Below are positions 42,764-52,442 of a stretch of DNA of 64,000 nt, one piece after another. The position numbers and the translations under genes were made by a program. The notes under the pieces are model-generated. The model searched no databases and had not been told where the DNA came from. It was given only the letters and a program-made list of their open reading frames with translations. The DNA is from Adlercreutzia agrestimuris. Its GTDB lineage: Bacteria > Actinomycetota > Coriobacteriia > Coriobacteriales > Eggerthellaceae. The stretch lies in contig NZ_CALPCX010000001.1 of the NCBI RefSeq assembly GCF_943193125.1, positions 62,001 to 126,000 of the forward strand, read 5' to 3'. Position 1 is the stretch's first letter; each line of letters opens with the position of its first letter.

Positions 42764-44883
42764 ACACGCACGCGCACAAAAGTGCTTTCAAGAGAACGCA
42801 GGGTATCGAATATTCCTGCAAGACCTTGCCCGGCAAGATCTTTAAGAGGTTGCGGAAGCGCTATTTCTATAGGAAATAAAACCGCGCCATCAAAGATTTC
42901 AATACGCGCAATTTCAAGGGAATCCATATTTTGCAAAGCGGCAGCAGTCCGATCTTCTACTGTGGAAAAAAGCCCGCTGAGGGGATTGTTTGCCAGCTCG
43001 GGATTTTGAGTAACAGCTGATTTAACCTCGCAGACGTAAGTAAAGAACGGAGATGATTCTTTTTTGGCAACATGCCCCGAATTAACAACAACGGGCTTCA
43101 GCGCATCTAAGTTGGCAGGAGCTAAGCCAACAGACTCAATGCTTTCAGTGAGCGCATCAGCGGCCCAATTACCCAAGCCACTTTCGCTCATGAGCGGCAA
43201 CGCATTAAGCGCACTTCGCAACGCATCACCAAGCGCTTGCTGCCCTTGACCATACGTCTGCAGAATGTGCGACCATGCTGTTAACACCACCTTTGTTGCT
43301 CCCGTACCAACACCTTCAGAGTTAACACCATCAAGCATAGAAGCAATAACTGAGCCAGTTTCATCAGCTGGATCAGCTAGCAACGTAGCTCCCGACAAGG
43401 CAACGCGGGTACCAAGCGCTTCTGAATGAGCAATAAAATTACTTACAAAACCCTCACGGGTATCCACTGTAGAAAGATTAACTACTATAACTACCACACC
43501 AGAAGAGCCAGGTGGCGATGCATCTATGCGACTTTTCGCAGCAGCTCCAAAAGCAACTTGCAATATATCCAACAACTCTGAGGTGATATCTTGAGCTTCT
43601 TGCACGGTGGGAGCCGCTTTATCTCGCGCTTTTTGATATTCATCAGCAGCCTGAGCGACCGCATTGTAGTGGCATTCAAAGCCGTTCTCTATAGAGGTTG
43701 ATGCCGCCGCCACTTTTCCAAGGCTTGCCGCACTAAATTTGCACGATGAACAGGTCTCAAATCCTTGGCTCTCCGCCTCCTCAAGACTCCCAAACCGCTC
43801 ATAACCAGCTGCTTGGGGACACCCTGTCCATGCATGTAAAAACGCACCTGTCTCACTTTCTGTTACCGGATAGCACGCAGCACTATAAAGCGATGTTTGG
43901 CGCATTTCGCTCGTATTCTTTGGCAGGTGCGGAAAATAAGCATCGAAATTATCAATATCCTCATGAACAAAACCATCTGCAAGTTCAACCACAGCGTACT
44001 CGTAGAACTGTTTGCGCAGGTGAGAGCGAACCTGGTCGTCCAATGCATCAGACTCAGGAGCCTCTTGCATGAGCCGTCTTGCATAATAGACGCGTGCTCT
44101 TTCAAGTGCTACCTGAAATGACCACGTGTCAACTGTTGAAAACACAGGGTTTTCTGCACCGCGCATACCACAGAGCGTTGATGCGCGCTCCGACATGCAA
44201 TAAGCTGGATCATCACCGCAATCCCTCATATACGCACGCTCTTTCGCCTCGCGCGCCTCACGCATTTGCTCTTCCGCTAACTCAGACGCTTCTCGCAAAT
44301 CTTCTGCACGCTCATCAATGCTATCTTGGGCCGCAGCAATCTCATCCCCTGAATGCATCTGAAGTGGCGTACCTTCAAGGGGAGCCAAAAGCGCTACAGC
44401 CTTATAGTCTGATTCGCCATTATTGTTTGCTTGAGCTACCAACAAAGCATTGGCGCTTGCAATAAAAGGGAGCGCGCGCTGAAGCTTTTCCAATCCTTGC
44501 TGAGCGGTGTTAGCAAATCTGTCTCTTGCGTCTGAAATCTTTTTACCAAGCGTGAGCAATGGCTCAGAAAAGGGAGCCGAAACAGGCGTGCAAGCAGCCA
44601 CTACGCCAAGCCCGCTTGAAAGCAAGCTCGTAAGCGAAAGACTCAACACTACCGCGTCACATAAGCGTACTACCACCATATATTCGGCAATTTCGTTCTC
44701 CGCGGCTAACGCAGCTGCATCAGCGACATATTGAATCTCAGATGACTTTGTAGCTATTCGATAAATGCGCCCTGCAGAGAAAATCAAGCTTAGACAAAGA
44801 AGGAGGCATAAAGCCATGCCAACGGAAGTGAATCCTTTCTCATCGCGAAAAACATCGCAAAACACACGCCCTGTTCTTTTCAT
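42754..44883 (-). CDS. Large TadG-like pilus protein with Ada-like Cys/His motif
   Basis: The 709-residue protein begins with a Flp-type hydrophobic segment (GFTSVGMALCLLLCLSLIFSAGR) and a TadE/G-like ATKSSEIQYVADAAALAAENEIA helix, then a long extracytoplasmic region. Within it residues 350-381 (His350, Cys355, Cys378, Cys381 in HAWTGCPQ...FGSLEEAESQGFETCSSCK) match the spacing of Ada-type metal-binding modules. The start is ATG at 44883, which overlaps the upstream stop (ATGA); a GTG seven codons earlier is less likely. TadG-like proteins contact the pilus base or cell envelope. Confidence 0.75.
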   Translation of the reverse strand: MKRTGRVFCDVFRDEKGFTSVGMALCLLLCLSLIFSAGRIYRIATKSSEIQYVADAAALAAENEIAEYMVVVRLCDAVVLSLSLTSLLSSGLGVVAACTPVSAPFSEPLLTLGKKISDARDRFANTAQQGLEKLQRALPFIASANALLVAQANNNGESDYKAVALLAPLEGTPLQMHSGDEIAAAQDSIDERAEDLREASELAEEQMREAREAKERAYMRDCGDDPAYCMSERASTLCGMRGAENPVFSTVDTWSFQVALERARVYYARRLMQEAPESDALDDQVRSHLRKQFYEYAVVELADGFVHEDIDNFDAYFPHLPKNTSEMRQTSLYSAACYPVTESETGAFLHAWTGCPQAAGYERFGSLEEAESQGFETCSSCKFSAASLGKVAAASTSIENGFECHYNAVAQAADEYQKARDKAAPTVQEAQDITSELLDILQVAFGAAAKSRIDASPPGSSGVVVIVVNLSTVDTREGFVSNFIAHSEALGTRVALSGATLLADPADETGSVIASMLDGVNSEGVGTGATKVVLTAWSHILQTYGQGQQALGDALRSALNALPLMSESGLGNWAADALTESIESVGLAPANLDALKPVVVNSGHVAKKESSPFFTYVCEVKSAVTQNPELANNPLSGLFSTVEDRTAAALQNMDSLEIARIEIFDGAVLFPIEIALPQPLKDLAGQGLAGIFDTLRSLESTFVRVRVWQ

Positions 44884-45440
44884 TGCAACCACGCTCCTAC
44901 CCACGAATTAGGCTCAAGCGCGTCAGCCGCTTCTATAACCCAGGGCGCATATGCCGGCAAGCACCTCTCAACGACAATCTCATAATTACCCCGATCGTTC
45001 GTCAGCCCCATAACGCGTGCACCAGCATCAAAAAGCGGCAATGGACGAACCTCATGTGCAATCCGTATGTTTACTTCGCTTTCTCTCTCGCTTCCTATAA
45101 GTGATATATCCCAACTACATGCTGGCTCATGCACATGAAATATTGGAAGGGGCGGAATAGCGCCAAGCCTTCTACGAACAAACGCTTGACACCCGTCATC
45201 CATCTGCCCAAATGCATCAGTTTTGGTAGCAAGCAGACGGCAAGCCTCACTTGCTGCGCCCTCCATCACCAACCGGTCATACAGCAAAATGCCAGGCTGC
45301 AACATAAGTAACAGCACAAGAAAAAACACTGGCAGCATTACAGCCGCTTCAATGGTTGCCTGACCTTGCTCTTTTTTACCGAGCTCAGCACAGATTAAGT
45401 CAACCTTATGAAAGCGTTCTTTATTAATACAGCAACACAT
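44880..45440 (-). CDS. TadE-like pseudopilin (2)
   Basis: A 186-residue protein with a short N-terminus, EQGQATIEAAVMLPVFFLVLLLMLQPGILL (cleavage-like Gln with conserved Glu and hydrophobic helix), then an extracytoplasmic part with several cysteines. TadE/TadF-type minor pilins act in Flp pilus assembly. It overlaps its neighbours by 4 and 17 bases. Confidence 0.8.
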   Translation of the reverse strand: MCCCINKERFHKVDLICAELGKKEQGQATIEAAVMLPVFFLVLLLMLQPGILLYDRLVMEGAASEACRLLATKTDAFGQMDDGCQAFVRRRLGAIPPLPIFHVHEPACSWDISLIGSERESEVNIRIAHEVRPLPLFDAGARVMGLTNDRGNYEIVVERCLPAYAPWVIEAADALEPNSWVGAWLQ

Positions 45441-45618
45441 CTATACCTCCTCCCACAACACTTTGTTGGATATGATGAGACGCACTTAAAATGGCATGAT
45501 CGACAAAGGTCCCGTCAGATACGCTTCGCCATAAAAGGCTCAGACCAATCACAAGCGCAAGAAAAGCAGCACTGACTATGGCAAACTCAACGGTTGATTG
45601 ACCCAAATCGTCTCTCAT
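45424..45618 (-). CDS. Small TadE-like pseudopilin (3)
   Basis: A 64-residue protein: MRDDLGQSTVEFAIVSAAFLALVIGLSLLW followed by about 35 residues. The G-Q-STVEFA leader and single hydrophobic helix match a minor pilin. It overlaps the 3' neighbour by 17 bases. The short mature part resembles a pilin rather than a typical TadE. Confidence 0.7.
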   Translation of the reverse strand: MRDDLGQSTVEFAIVSAAFLALVIGLSLLWRSVSDGTFVDHAILSASHHIQQSVVGGGIDVLLY

Positions 45619-45627
45619 GTCGGCCTG

Positions 45628-45828
45628 CTACAAACCGTTGATACCCGTTGCAATTGCGTTCCAAAGCTCTTCGATCTTTGGCTTAAAGAGCGTAATTGCC
45701 ACCACGGCAATTACCACTAATACCCCTACCAGCACGGCGTATTCTGTGGTACCCTGACCGCCTTCACGACGGCGTAGATAAAAGCTTTTCGCAGCAACAT
45801 ATGCAGAGAGCTTTCGTAACTGATTCAT
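45628..45828 (-). CDS. flp: Flp-type pilin (major pilin)
   Basis: The 66-residue precursor has a basic leader ending RREGG, then QGTTEYAVLVGVLVVIAVVAITLF, the classic class IVb Flp pilin signature (cleavage after Gly, Glu at position 5 of the mature form, hydrophobic helix). The mature pilin would be about 40 residues and polymerise into the pilus. AGGAGG seven bases before ATG predicts strong translation. It lies between the tadC gene and the minor pilins. Confidence 0.92.
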   Translation of the reverse strand: MNQLRKLSAYVAAKSFYLRRREGGQGTTEYAVLVGVLVVIAVVAITLFKPKIEELWNAIATGINGL

Positions 45829-45879
45829 TTTTAAACCTCCTGGTCATAAAAGAAATGTGCATAATTATTGACACGCGAT

Positions 45880-46824
45880 CTAAAACCCTTGCATAAGCTC
45901 AAGAAGCACCGGACCTACCACCAACAAAAGCATCGCAGGCAAAATCAAAACGCCTGTTGGAATCATCATTTTTACTGGCGCTTTTGCCACGCGCTCCTCT
46001 ATGTCACTTCGGTACGTCGCACGAGCTTGTGCCGCCGCTTCCTCAAGGATCTCACTCATAGACGAGCCAAACTTAAGTGCGCGAATGATCCCTTCAACGA
46101 TGTGCTCAAACGATGCTGATTTATATGAGGCGGCGAGATCCCTCAAAGCTTCCTCTCGGGTTAAAAGCCCCATCGTCCACATCCGTTGCGCACTTGCGCA
46201 GTCCTGAGCTAAAACCCCATCGAAATGATCCGAATAGAGTTCCAAACTTCTATCGAATGACAAGCCACTTCGCATGCCAAGGGCAACTACTTCAAGCATC
46301 TCAGGCAACTGAGCCTCTAGCTGTACCTGATGAGTGCGGGCAGAATGCTTTATAGCGCGAAAGGGTGCGCTCCCCCCTATGCACGCTCCCAGCACACAAC
46401 CTATACCAGCAAGCTCTCCAGAAAACAGACAGCCAACCGTATATCCGATTAGTGCTCCAACGCCACCACAAACTCTCGCAGTTCGCAGGATTGCCAACGG
46501 CGTAATTGATCGCTTGAATGCCAGGGGTACAGGCTGCTTTAACCACCACTCCTTAACCATCCCCCCAAGGCGCTTTTCTCTTTCTTGCGGATAGGATGTG
46601 TATTCCAAGCGTTGTGACTGCTTCACCAGCACATGCATGAAATCTTTCGAAGCTATACGTCGATCGGCCACCAAAGATGCTTCCAGTGTTTTTTCTACAA
46701 CACGCCTTCGCCGTGCATGCTGGTCTGCCTGACGCATCCAAGAAAAACCAAGCAATCCTGCCGCAGTCGCCGAAGTAACCATTGCAGCAATTTCCAACGC
46801 CGAAAAAGAAGCAATCACCTTCAA
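45880..46824 (-). CDS. tadC: TadC-type inner membrane pilus assembly protein
   Basis: The 314-residue protein has the GspF-like fold of Tad platform proteins: LEAQLPEMLEVVALGMRSGLSFDRSLELYSDHF and AQARATYRSDIEERVAKAPVKMMIPTGVLILPAMLLLVVGPVLL. It forms the inner membrane platform with TadB. The frame is open further upstream, but a TTG at 46822-46824 overlaps the tadB stop (TTGA) and has GGAGG 4 bases before it, so I start there. Confidence 0.85.
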   Translation of the reverse strand: MKVIASFSALEIAAMVTSATAAGLLGFSWMRQADQHARRRRVVEKTLEASLVADRRIASKDFMHVLVKQSQRLEYTSYPQEREKRLGGMVKEWWLKQPVPLAFKRSITPLAILRTARVCGGVGALIGYTVGCLFSGELAGIGCVLGACIGGSAPFRAIKHSARTHQVQLEAQLPEMLEVVALGMRSGLSFDRSLELYSDHFDGVLAQDCASAQRMWTMGLLTREEALRDLAASYKSASFEHIVEGIIRALKFGSSMSEILEEAAAQARATYRSDIEERVAKAPVKMMIPTGVLILPAMLLLVVGPVLLELMQGF

Positions 46825-47786
46825 TTCACCTCCACGGCAAGCATGCGACGAACCAAAAGAATGCCGCCGAGCTGCATCGCAAAAGCTATAGCTAAGAGCA
46901 TCCAACCAAGTGGACTTGCAAAAAAGGGCTGTAAAAATCCTTCTGACACCAGCGAAAAAAGCGCTATAAGTACAAACGGCAAAATGGTAACAACGCGCGC
47001 TGACAATTTCGCCTGAGCAGTTTGAACCCTTAATGAGCGACGCAAATCAAGCTCATCTCTTAAGGCAGATCGCGCGGATTCTAAAACCGAAGCGATACTC
47101 CCCCCTGCCTGATGCTGCACATCAAGCGCAATAGAAACGAAGGACAAACCGGATACAGCTGAGTTTTCGCGAAACACCGCAAGCGCAGATGAGGCAGATT
47201 CGCCCAGCTCAAGACGTCGCGCGGCGCGATCAAAAAGATAGTGCAACGCTCCTGTTGTTTCTTGTTCAATTTGCCTAAATGTCTGCAGGAGTGTAAAACC
47301 CGATTGAAAGCATATCTCCATTGAACGGAGCACCTCTGGGAGTGCCTCACGCGTTGCCTCTTCACGCGCGTCGCGCCTGGAATTGAGATACATGCAGCAA
47401 AACGCAGTAAGGCACGCACATACAGCAAGAGCGCTGAGCAACGAGGCTGTTGCAAGGGCAACTATGCCACCAATCACACACAGGAGAGCCACATATACGG
47501 ATAACAACGACACAGGATTCGTTTCAAGATGTGCGAGCTTGCATATTAAGACGCCTTCATTGGTAAAGAGCGTCACCCCTGGTATCCGCAACAGCCAACG
47601 AGCCACACATCGAGTTGCACTCACGCCGTTTCTGAGATACCAGAACCGGTGCCCGCGTTGATAACCGCTGTTAGTTCCTCCTGAAATACCTCCTTGGAAA
47701 AATCCATGAGCACTTTTCCCCAATAGGTAAGCTAAGCCAAACGAGCTTGCAACCGCCCCTGCAACAAAGAGATATGCTGTCGCCAT
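46821..47786 (-). CDS. tadB: TadB-type inner membrane pilus assembly protein
   Basis: The 321-residue protein has a GspF-like platform domain (LPEVLRSMEICFQSGFTLLQTFRQIEQETTGALHYLFDRAARRLELGESASSALAVF) and membrane segments at both ends. Together with TadC it should couple the ATPase to pilin extrusion. AGGAGG lies seven bases before its ATG. Its first 55 bases overlap the end of the tadA/cpaF gene. Confidence 0.88.
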   Translation of the reverse strand: MATAYLFVAGAVASSFGLAYLLGKSAHGFFQGGISGGTNSGYQRGHRFWYLRNGVSATRCVARWLLRIPGVTLFTNEGVLICKLAHLETNPVSLLSVYVALLCVIGGIVALATASLLSALAVCACLTAFCCMYLNSRRDAREEATREALPEVLRSMEICFQSGFTLLQTFRQIEQETTGALHYLFDRAARRLELGESASSALAVFRENSAVSGLSFVSIALDVQHQAGGSIASVLESARSALRDELDLRRSLRVQTAQAKLSARVVTILPFVLIALFSLVSEGFLQPFFASPLGWMLLAIAFAMQLGGILLVRRMLAVEVN

Positions 47787-49078
47787 GCCCTCACCTCCTC
47801 AGATCTTACCCTTGTGCGCCGCGTCACATCACCTATCCAGTTCGGTTCAACATTCCAACAACCACATGCCCTTACATCGTTTCGCTCGTATATCAAAACC
47901 GTTTCACATTGTCGGCATTCAGGATCAAATTGATATTGAGCAATATGAGATACATAACGCCTTCCATCCATTGCGCGCGACGTTTGAACCACTACATCAA
48001 ACGCGCTTGCTATAGTTGACTCAATAACATCAACAGGGAGATCAACCGCATAACGAACCATCGTCGTCAAACGAGCCACTGCATCTGAAGGAGAATTAGC
48101 ATGCAAGGTGGTCAGCGAACCGTCGTGGCCAGTCGTCATGGCTTGCAACATATCAAGCGCCTCGCCACTTCGACACTCACCAACGATGATCCGATCAGGC
48201 CTCATACGCAGCGCGTTAATAACCAAGTCGCGAATGGTGATCTCACCAAACCCTTCAGCGTTTCGGGGGCGCGCTTCTAGACGTACAACGTGAGGATGTG
48301 TCAGAAACCGCAACTCAGCAGAGTCTTCTATGGTAATAATGCGTTCGGAGTCGGGTACAACCGCCGAAAGCGCATTAAGCAACGTCGTCTTGCCTGATCC
48401 CGTGCCACCAGATACGGCAATATTTTTCCGCGCAAGCACAGCCCACGTAAGTAACTGCGCCACTTCAGGCTCTAGCGAACCACTCGCACATAAGTCATCA
48501 AGCTTGAAGATATCCTGAGAAAACTTACGGATGGTAACTATTGGTCCATCCAGAGCAAGAGGTGGTATGACCACATGAACACGATGCCCTTCAGGCAGTC
48601 GCGCATTCACTACCGGAGAAGCTTCATCAACACGCCTTCCAAGAGGACCAAGTATGCGATCGATGAGAGCTCGCAATTGTTCGACATCTGCAAACATCTG
48701 ATCACTGGCAAAGATTTTTCCATTTCGCTCATAAAAAATATGATCTGGACCGTTAATCATTACTTCCGTGATACTCTCGTCAGCCAAAAGCGGCTCAAGC
48801 GGTCCCATACCAAACGTTTCATCCATGAACCGCCGGATAAGCCCCTCTCGCTGCGTTTCACTCGTGAGCGCCCAGCACGCATCCTCAAAAGCTTGCACAC
48901 ATGCGCGTTTAAGCTCACTGCGCGCACGAAGCGGATTCTCGCGTGCTATCAAAGCAATATCATCCATAGAGATGACGCTTCGCACCTGCGCTTTGAGTGC
49001 TCCCAGGCCCCGCATAGGCTCATCAAAGGATCGCGGTCTGATTCCTTCGGCCGCCTGAACCCGACTTGCTAAAGACAT
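47732..49078 (-). CDS. cpaF: Tad/Flp pilus assembly ATPase (TadA/CpaF)
   Basis: A 448-residue secretion ATPase of the CpaF type: [23 protein letters not shown] in the N-terminal domain, Walker A ([18 protein letters not shown]), the Asp box (TIEDSAELR), Walker B-region [22 protein letters not shown] and the [13 protein letters not shown] His box. It powers pilus assembly. The start overlaps the stop of the upstream TadZ gene (TGATG). A C-terminal CRQC...CGCW cysteine cluster is extra. Confidence 0.95.
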   Translation of the reverse strand: MSLASRVQAAEGIRPRSFDEPMRGLGALKAQVRSVISMDDIALIARENPLRARSELKRACVQAFEDACWALTSETQREGLIRRFMDETFGMGPLEPLLADESITEVMINGPDHIFYERNGKIFASDQMFADVEQLRALIDRILGPLGRRVDEASPVVNARLPEGHRVHVVIPPLALDGPIVTIRKFSQDIFKLDDLCASGSLEPEVAQLLTWAVLARKNIAVSGGTGSGKTTLLNALSAVVPDSERIITIEDSAELRFLTHPHVVRLEARPRNAEGFGEITIRDLVINALRMRPDRIIVGECRSGEALDMLQAMTTGHDGSLTTLHANSPSDAVARLTTMVRYAVDLPVDVIESTIASAFDVVVQTSRAMDGRRYVSHIAQYQFDPECRQCETVLIYERNDVRACGCWNVEPNWIGDVTRRTRVRSEEVRAWRQHISLLQGRLQARLA

Positions 49079-50346
49079 CAGGCACCTCCGCTCATAAGCT
49101 TGCGCCTCTGACGTCGCGACATTTTCCGCTTACGGCGTCGGCCTCCTTTTTGACGCTGCCACTGCTCCTTATCAATACCGGGCAGTATATCCACCAATAG
49201 CCGCTCAAGACTCACACAGAGTGCGTTTTGGGAAGCTATCAGCTCAGATGCCATACCAGCAGCAAGCAATTCACCAACTTCAGAGCCTCCCTCATGAATC
49301 TCAACTGCAGGAATCCCGCGCATTGCAAATGACACATCAATGGAAGTAAAGGGAGAACCTTTTGCATAACGATTTACTCCAAACAAAAAAGGACTTGCCG
49401 CAATTCCGCATCGCGCGCATAAATCCAACGCTTTCTTACTTGCCATTAATGCTCCAGGTCGCTGGTCGACAAGAAAGAGCGCCTTTGAACTGCGTTCGAG
49501 CAACTGAGCGTGGTATTCAGCCCATGAAGAACCCGTGTTGAGAATCACAACTTCAAAAGCTGCGCTGAGCTGATCAACTATTGATCCCAAAACACTAGCA
49601 GCTCCCTCAGCTTCCTCAATATGACGAGGAGCACCAAGTAATGCTGGCTGGCTGTCATCTCCTTGCACCCCTGCCAACAATGCAGGGTTTGCCGCAACAT
49701 CGGTAATGCGAATTGCATGGGGGTTGCCCATAAGCTCTGACAAATCCCCGAATTGCAAATCAGCATCCACAAGCACTGTTTTTTTGCCCAAGCGACTTGA
49801 AAGATATGCCAACAGTAACGAGACTGCGCTTTTTCCTGTACCGCCACTTCCGCTCACAACACTTACGATGAATGCCGAGGATTTCTTGGTGGTACTTACC
49901 GGTGAAACTGACGGTGTCTCAATAGTAGTTTGAGAAATCGATTGTTTATCAAGTGTCGAAGCAGCTAACGCTTGTTCACGATAGCGCTGTTTTCTGCTTG
50001 CATACCGACGAGCAAACGCGGTCATGGTAAGCGTCGCATCAATGCCCGCATTCATGACCCTACTTGAAAGCGAACCTGACTCCTGACGCGTGAGCAAACA
50101 AACACAACACTCTGGTTGATCCTTTTTAAGAGTTGCTGCAAGGTTTATCGGTGCAATATCGTCTACTGAAACCACCCAAACCTCTTCAATGCCAGAGTGT
50201 TGATTCAGATAATTTCGCGCGGATCGACCGTCATTAAAGATCTTGAGCCATGGTTGTGCTGACATGTTTTCACCTGACAGGCCAAGCTGCTCAGGATACT
50301 GTTCAGTTACTTGGTCAATGCATAATGCAACGGCAGGTTTACTCAT
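49078..50346 (-). CDS. TadZ/CpaE-like pilus localisation protein
   Basis: The 422-residue protein has an N-terminal receiver-like part and a C-terminal ParA/MinD-type ATPase domain (VVSGSGGTGKSAVSLLLAYLSSRLGKKTVLVDADLQFGDL), the TadZ arrangement that targets the Tad machine to a cell site. The C-terminus is strongly basic (GGRRRKRKMSRRQRRKLMSGG). AGGAGGAATC before ATG at 50346 fixes the start; the ATG overlaps the stop of the cpaB gene. Confidence 0.88.
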   Translation of the reverse strand: MSKPAVALCIDQVTEQYPEQLGLSGENMSAQPWLKIFNDGRSARNYLNQHSGIEEVWVVSVDDIAPINLAATLKKDQPECCVCLLTRQESGSLSSRVMNAGIDATLTMTAFARRYASRKQRYREQALAASTLDKQSISQTTIETPSVSPVSTTKKSSAFIVSVVSGSGGTGKSAVSLLLAYLSSRLGKKTVLVDADLQFGDLSELMGNPHAIRITDVAANPALLAGVQGDDSQPALLGAPRHIEEAEGAASVLGSIVDQLSAAFEVVILNTGSSWAEYHAQLLERSSKALFLVDQRPGALMASKKALDLCARCGIAASPFLFGVNRYAKGSPFTSIDVSFAMRGIPAVEIHEGGSEVGELLAAGMASELIASQNALCVSLERLLVDILPGIDKEQWQRQKGGRRRKRKMSRRQRRKLMSGGA

Positions 50347-51011
50347 GATTCCTCCTCGCGAATGCTTGGTATGTCGTCTTGTGTGGCGGGAAGCGTAAAA
50401 TACAACTCGGCTGAAGCAACTGCAGCAACCATTTCTTGCACCGCTGAAGGCTGCACCGCAAGCGTAATCCATGAAAGATTTGAGTTTGACGAACCGTCCT
50501 GAGCACCATCCGTAGCAACAACCAAAACATTTTGACCAATGAGCTTTGTTGCTGTTGCACCGGTGGCATATACATCAACACGCGATCCCGCCACCAATGC
50601 ACCACCTACAGCCTGTACCTTTTGTGCGGGCACCGAAAGTGCTGTAAGACCTTGAGGAATTGATAGCGTGCGCGCCTCTGACGAAAACCGCTTCTCAAGC
50701 AAAACTTCACCACTGTATATATCTGACGAGGCGCGCAAGCCTATGACGTCATCGCTTTGTGCATAAGCGCCCGCAGGCAACAAGTCTGCAAGCCACATCC
50801 GAGTTTCAATACATGCGGCATCAATAGTTTCACCTGCTGTTATGTCACGCTTTGCTACACAAACCTCTATTTGCTCTCCACCATAGCGAGTAAGCGCTTC
50901 ATTGCGCTCTTGAATAACCTGAGCGCGAAGAGACTGGGTGTAGGCAAAAATACAACCTGCACAAATTACCCCACACAACAACCCAACGATCAGCGACTTA
51001 TTTCGCTTCAT
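50343..51011 (-). CDS. cpaB: CpaB/RcpC-like pilus assembly protein
   Basis: The 222-residue protein has an N-terminal membrane segment (about 6-26) and an SAF-like domain (VAKRDITAGETIDAACIETRMW, then GLRASSDIYSGEVLLEKRF, then GLTALSVPAQKVQAVGGALVAGSRVDVY), the hallmark of CpaB/RcpC. It is the first gene of the Tad operon. GAGGAG nine bases before ATG at 51011 favours this start over upstream ATGs. Confidence 0.88.
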   Translation of the reverse strand: MKRNKSLIVGLLCGVICAGCIFAYTQSLRAQVIQERNEALTRYGGEQIEVCVAKRDITAGETIDAACIETRMWLADLLPAGAYAQSDDVIGLRASSDIYSGEVLLEKRFSSEARTLSIPQGLTALSVPAQKVQAVGGALVAGSRVDVYATGATATKLIGQNVLVVATDGAQDGSSNSNLSWITLAVQPSAVQEMVAAVASAELYFTLPATQDDIPSIREEES

Positions 51012-51070
51012 GGCTTCAGACTCCTCAGCAACTAGCTTTGACATCAACACGCTTGGCATAAGCGCTGTTA

Positions 51071-51093
51071 CTTATACAAACAGACATGCCTGT
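51071..51093 (-). promoter_or_regulatory. Candidate Tad operon promoter with embedded palindrome
   Basis: On the minus strand a -10-like TATAAG (51076-51071) lies about 60 bases upstream of the cpaB start. Directly upstream is a 14-base near-perfect palindrome ACAGaCATGcCTGT (51080-51093, one mismatched pair), a possible operator. No good -35 was found at normal spacing, which would suit an activator-dependent promoter. Confidence 0.3.
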
Positions 51094-51346
51094 CATTTTT
51101 TTCACGGAGTTTAGAAGTGTTTGTCTTAGTTATTCGCAAGAAAAGAAGACGCTTTACTCAACAATTTCCCGCAAATATTACAGAGAGTCATACCAATCTC
51201 ACGGGGATCTATCACAAAACGTGCGCCATTTATGTGAATCTGTGGATTATTCGCGCATCTGCACAAAGAAATGTTTGCTAAATACTAAGTTGTATGAGAC
51301 AATAACAAACCGTCGCACACGAAATGTGTGATGACATATTTTCCGT

Positions 51347-51421
51347 GGTCGATTGGCGCAGCGGGAGCGCAGGTGCCTTACAAGCACAAGGTCGCAGGTT
51401 CAAATCCTGCATCGACCACCA
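51347..51421 (+). tRNA. tRNA-Val (anticodon TAC)
   Basis: The 75-nt gene starts GGTCGAT and ends ATCGACC plus A and an encoded CCA. The D-arm GGCGCAGCGGGAGCGC, anticodon loop CTTACAA (anticodon TAC, reads GUA) and T-arm GCAGGTTCAAATCCTGC are all regular; the outermost anticodon-stem pair is a mismatch. It is alone on the plus strand between two minus-strand operons. Confidence 0.94.
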
Positions 51422-51430
51422 TTGAAATTC

Positions 51431-51468
51431 AACTGCTCACCACTTCCTGGTGGGCAGTTTTCTTTTAT
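51431..51468 (+). terminator. Intrinsic terminator of tRNA-Val
   Basis: AACTGCTCACCA (51431-51442) pairs with TGGTGGGCAGTT (51448-51459) with one wobble and a 5-base loop, followed by TTCTTTT. It begins 10 bases after the tRNA. Confidence 0.85.
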
Positions 51469-51507
51469 GGCTACTTTTTTGAGATCAATCCACAGGGGGC
51501 AGAGCTT

Positions 51508-52428
51508 TTAAACACCCAGCCCAACGGTGATATGGGACATATAAAAACAGAAGCGCATGATAAAAATGCCAGCCAAACACAGGATTGTTGCCACGCACAA
51601 CCCTACAATCAAGGTCATGTTAGAGCGCGAAGCAACCACAATTGCCTCTTCGTGCGGATCAGCTGGCAGGCGCTTGATCATATTCCATGCAAGCACTAAA
51701 GCAGCCCCCACCAATACAACAAAGGCAAACAGCGCCCACCAATACAGAGGAACCAACTCTGATACCGATGCCATTGAGTTACTCAGTTCAAAAACATCTC
51801 TAATTTGAAGCACATACACAATTGCATTGACCAGAAATGCTCCTACGGAAACAACGAGCAGCTGAACACCTTTTCGCTTATTGAGTAACTGACATCCTGC
51901 ACATGCATATGACATGAGTGTTAAAAGCGGACCCCCGACAAGCGCATTACACATCACCGCAACAGGTGCTTGCCACATATGCCACGAAATAATAGTGCGC
52001 GACGAATAAGCAAAACCAACTGAAACAACAAAGGCTATTGCGGTGAACGAAATGACAATGAACCATATGCGCAAAAGCGTTCTGTGGGCCTTTTCGCTAA
52101 ACGAATAGAGCCAGTACAAACCCGTAGAAGCCAAAAAGAGTACTGCAGCAAATACTTCATTTGACAGCGGAGATGTACCAATGGAGGCAAAAACATACAA
52201 CGCATTGGCAGGGTTGCCAAGATGAGTTGCTGAAGCAATGAGTCCCACCATTGAGACAACAAGCGGAATGCACAAATATTTGTTGAGACGCGCAATATCA
52301 CGATCCGTTGCACTTCCAAAAATCAGAGGGAGTCCCATGCAGAGCACCGCAAGCGCGCCGGTAGGCGCAAGCGTTGTGAACAGTACAAGCGTTATTTCGC
52401 CAAGGGCTGTCTCAAATCCCGAAATCAC
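51508..52428 (-). CDS. dmsC: DmsC-like membrane anchor subunit
   Basis: The 306-residue polytopic membrane protein has about eight hydrophobic segments and the DmsC pattern (ATHLGNPANALYVFASIGTSPLSNEVFAAVLF, then WHMWQAPVAVMCNALVGGPLLTLMSYACAGCQLLNKRKGVQ). It would anchor the DMSO-reductase-type catalytic dimer and oxidise menaquinol. The start is a GTG preceded by GGGAGT. It is the last gene of the dms-type operon. Confidence 0.88.
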   Translation of the reverse strand: MISGFETALGEITLVLFTTLAPTGALAVLCMGLPLIFGSATDRDIARLNKYLCIPLVVSMVGLIASATHLGNPANALYVFASIGTSPLSNEVFAAVLFLASTGLYWLYSFSEKAHRTLLRIWFIVISFTAIAFVVSVGFAYSSRTIISWHMWQAPVAVMCNALVGGPLLTLMSYACAGCQLLNKRKGVQLLVVSVGAFLVNAIVYVLQIRDVFELSNSMASVSELVPLYWWALFAFVVLVGAALVLAWNMIKRLPADPHEEAIVVASRSNMTLIVGLCVATILCLAGIFIMRFCFYMSHITVGLGV

Positions 52429-52442
52429 AACACACTCCCACC

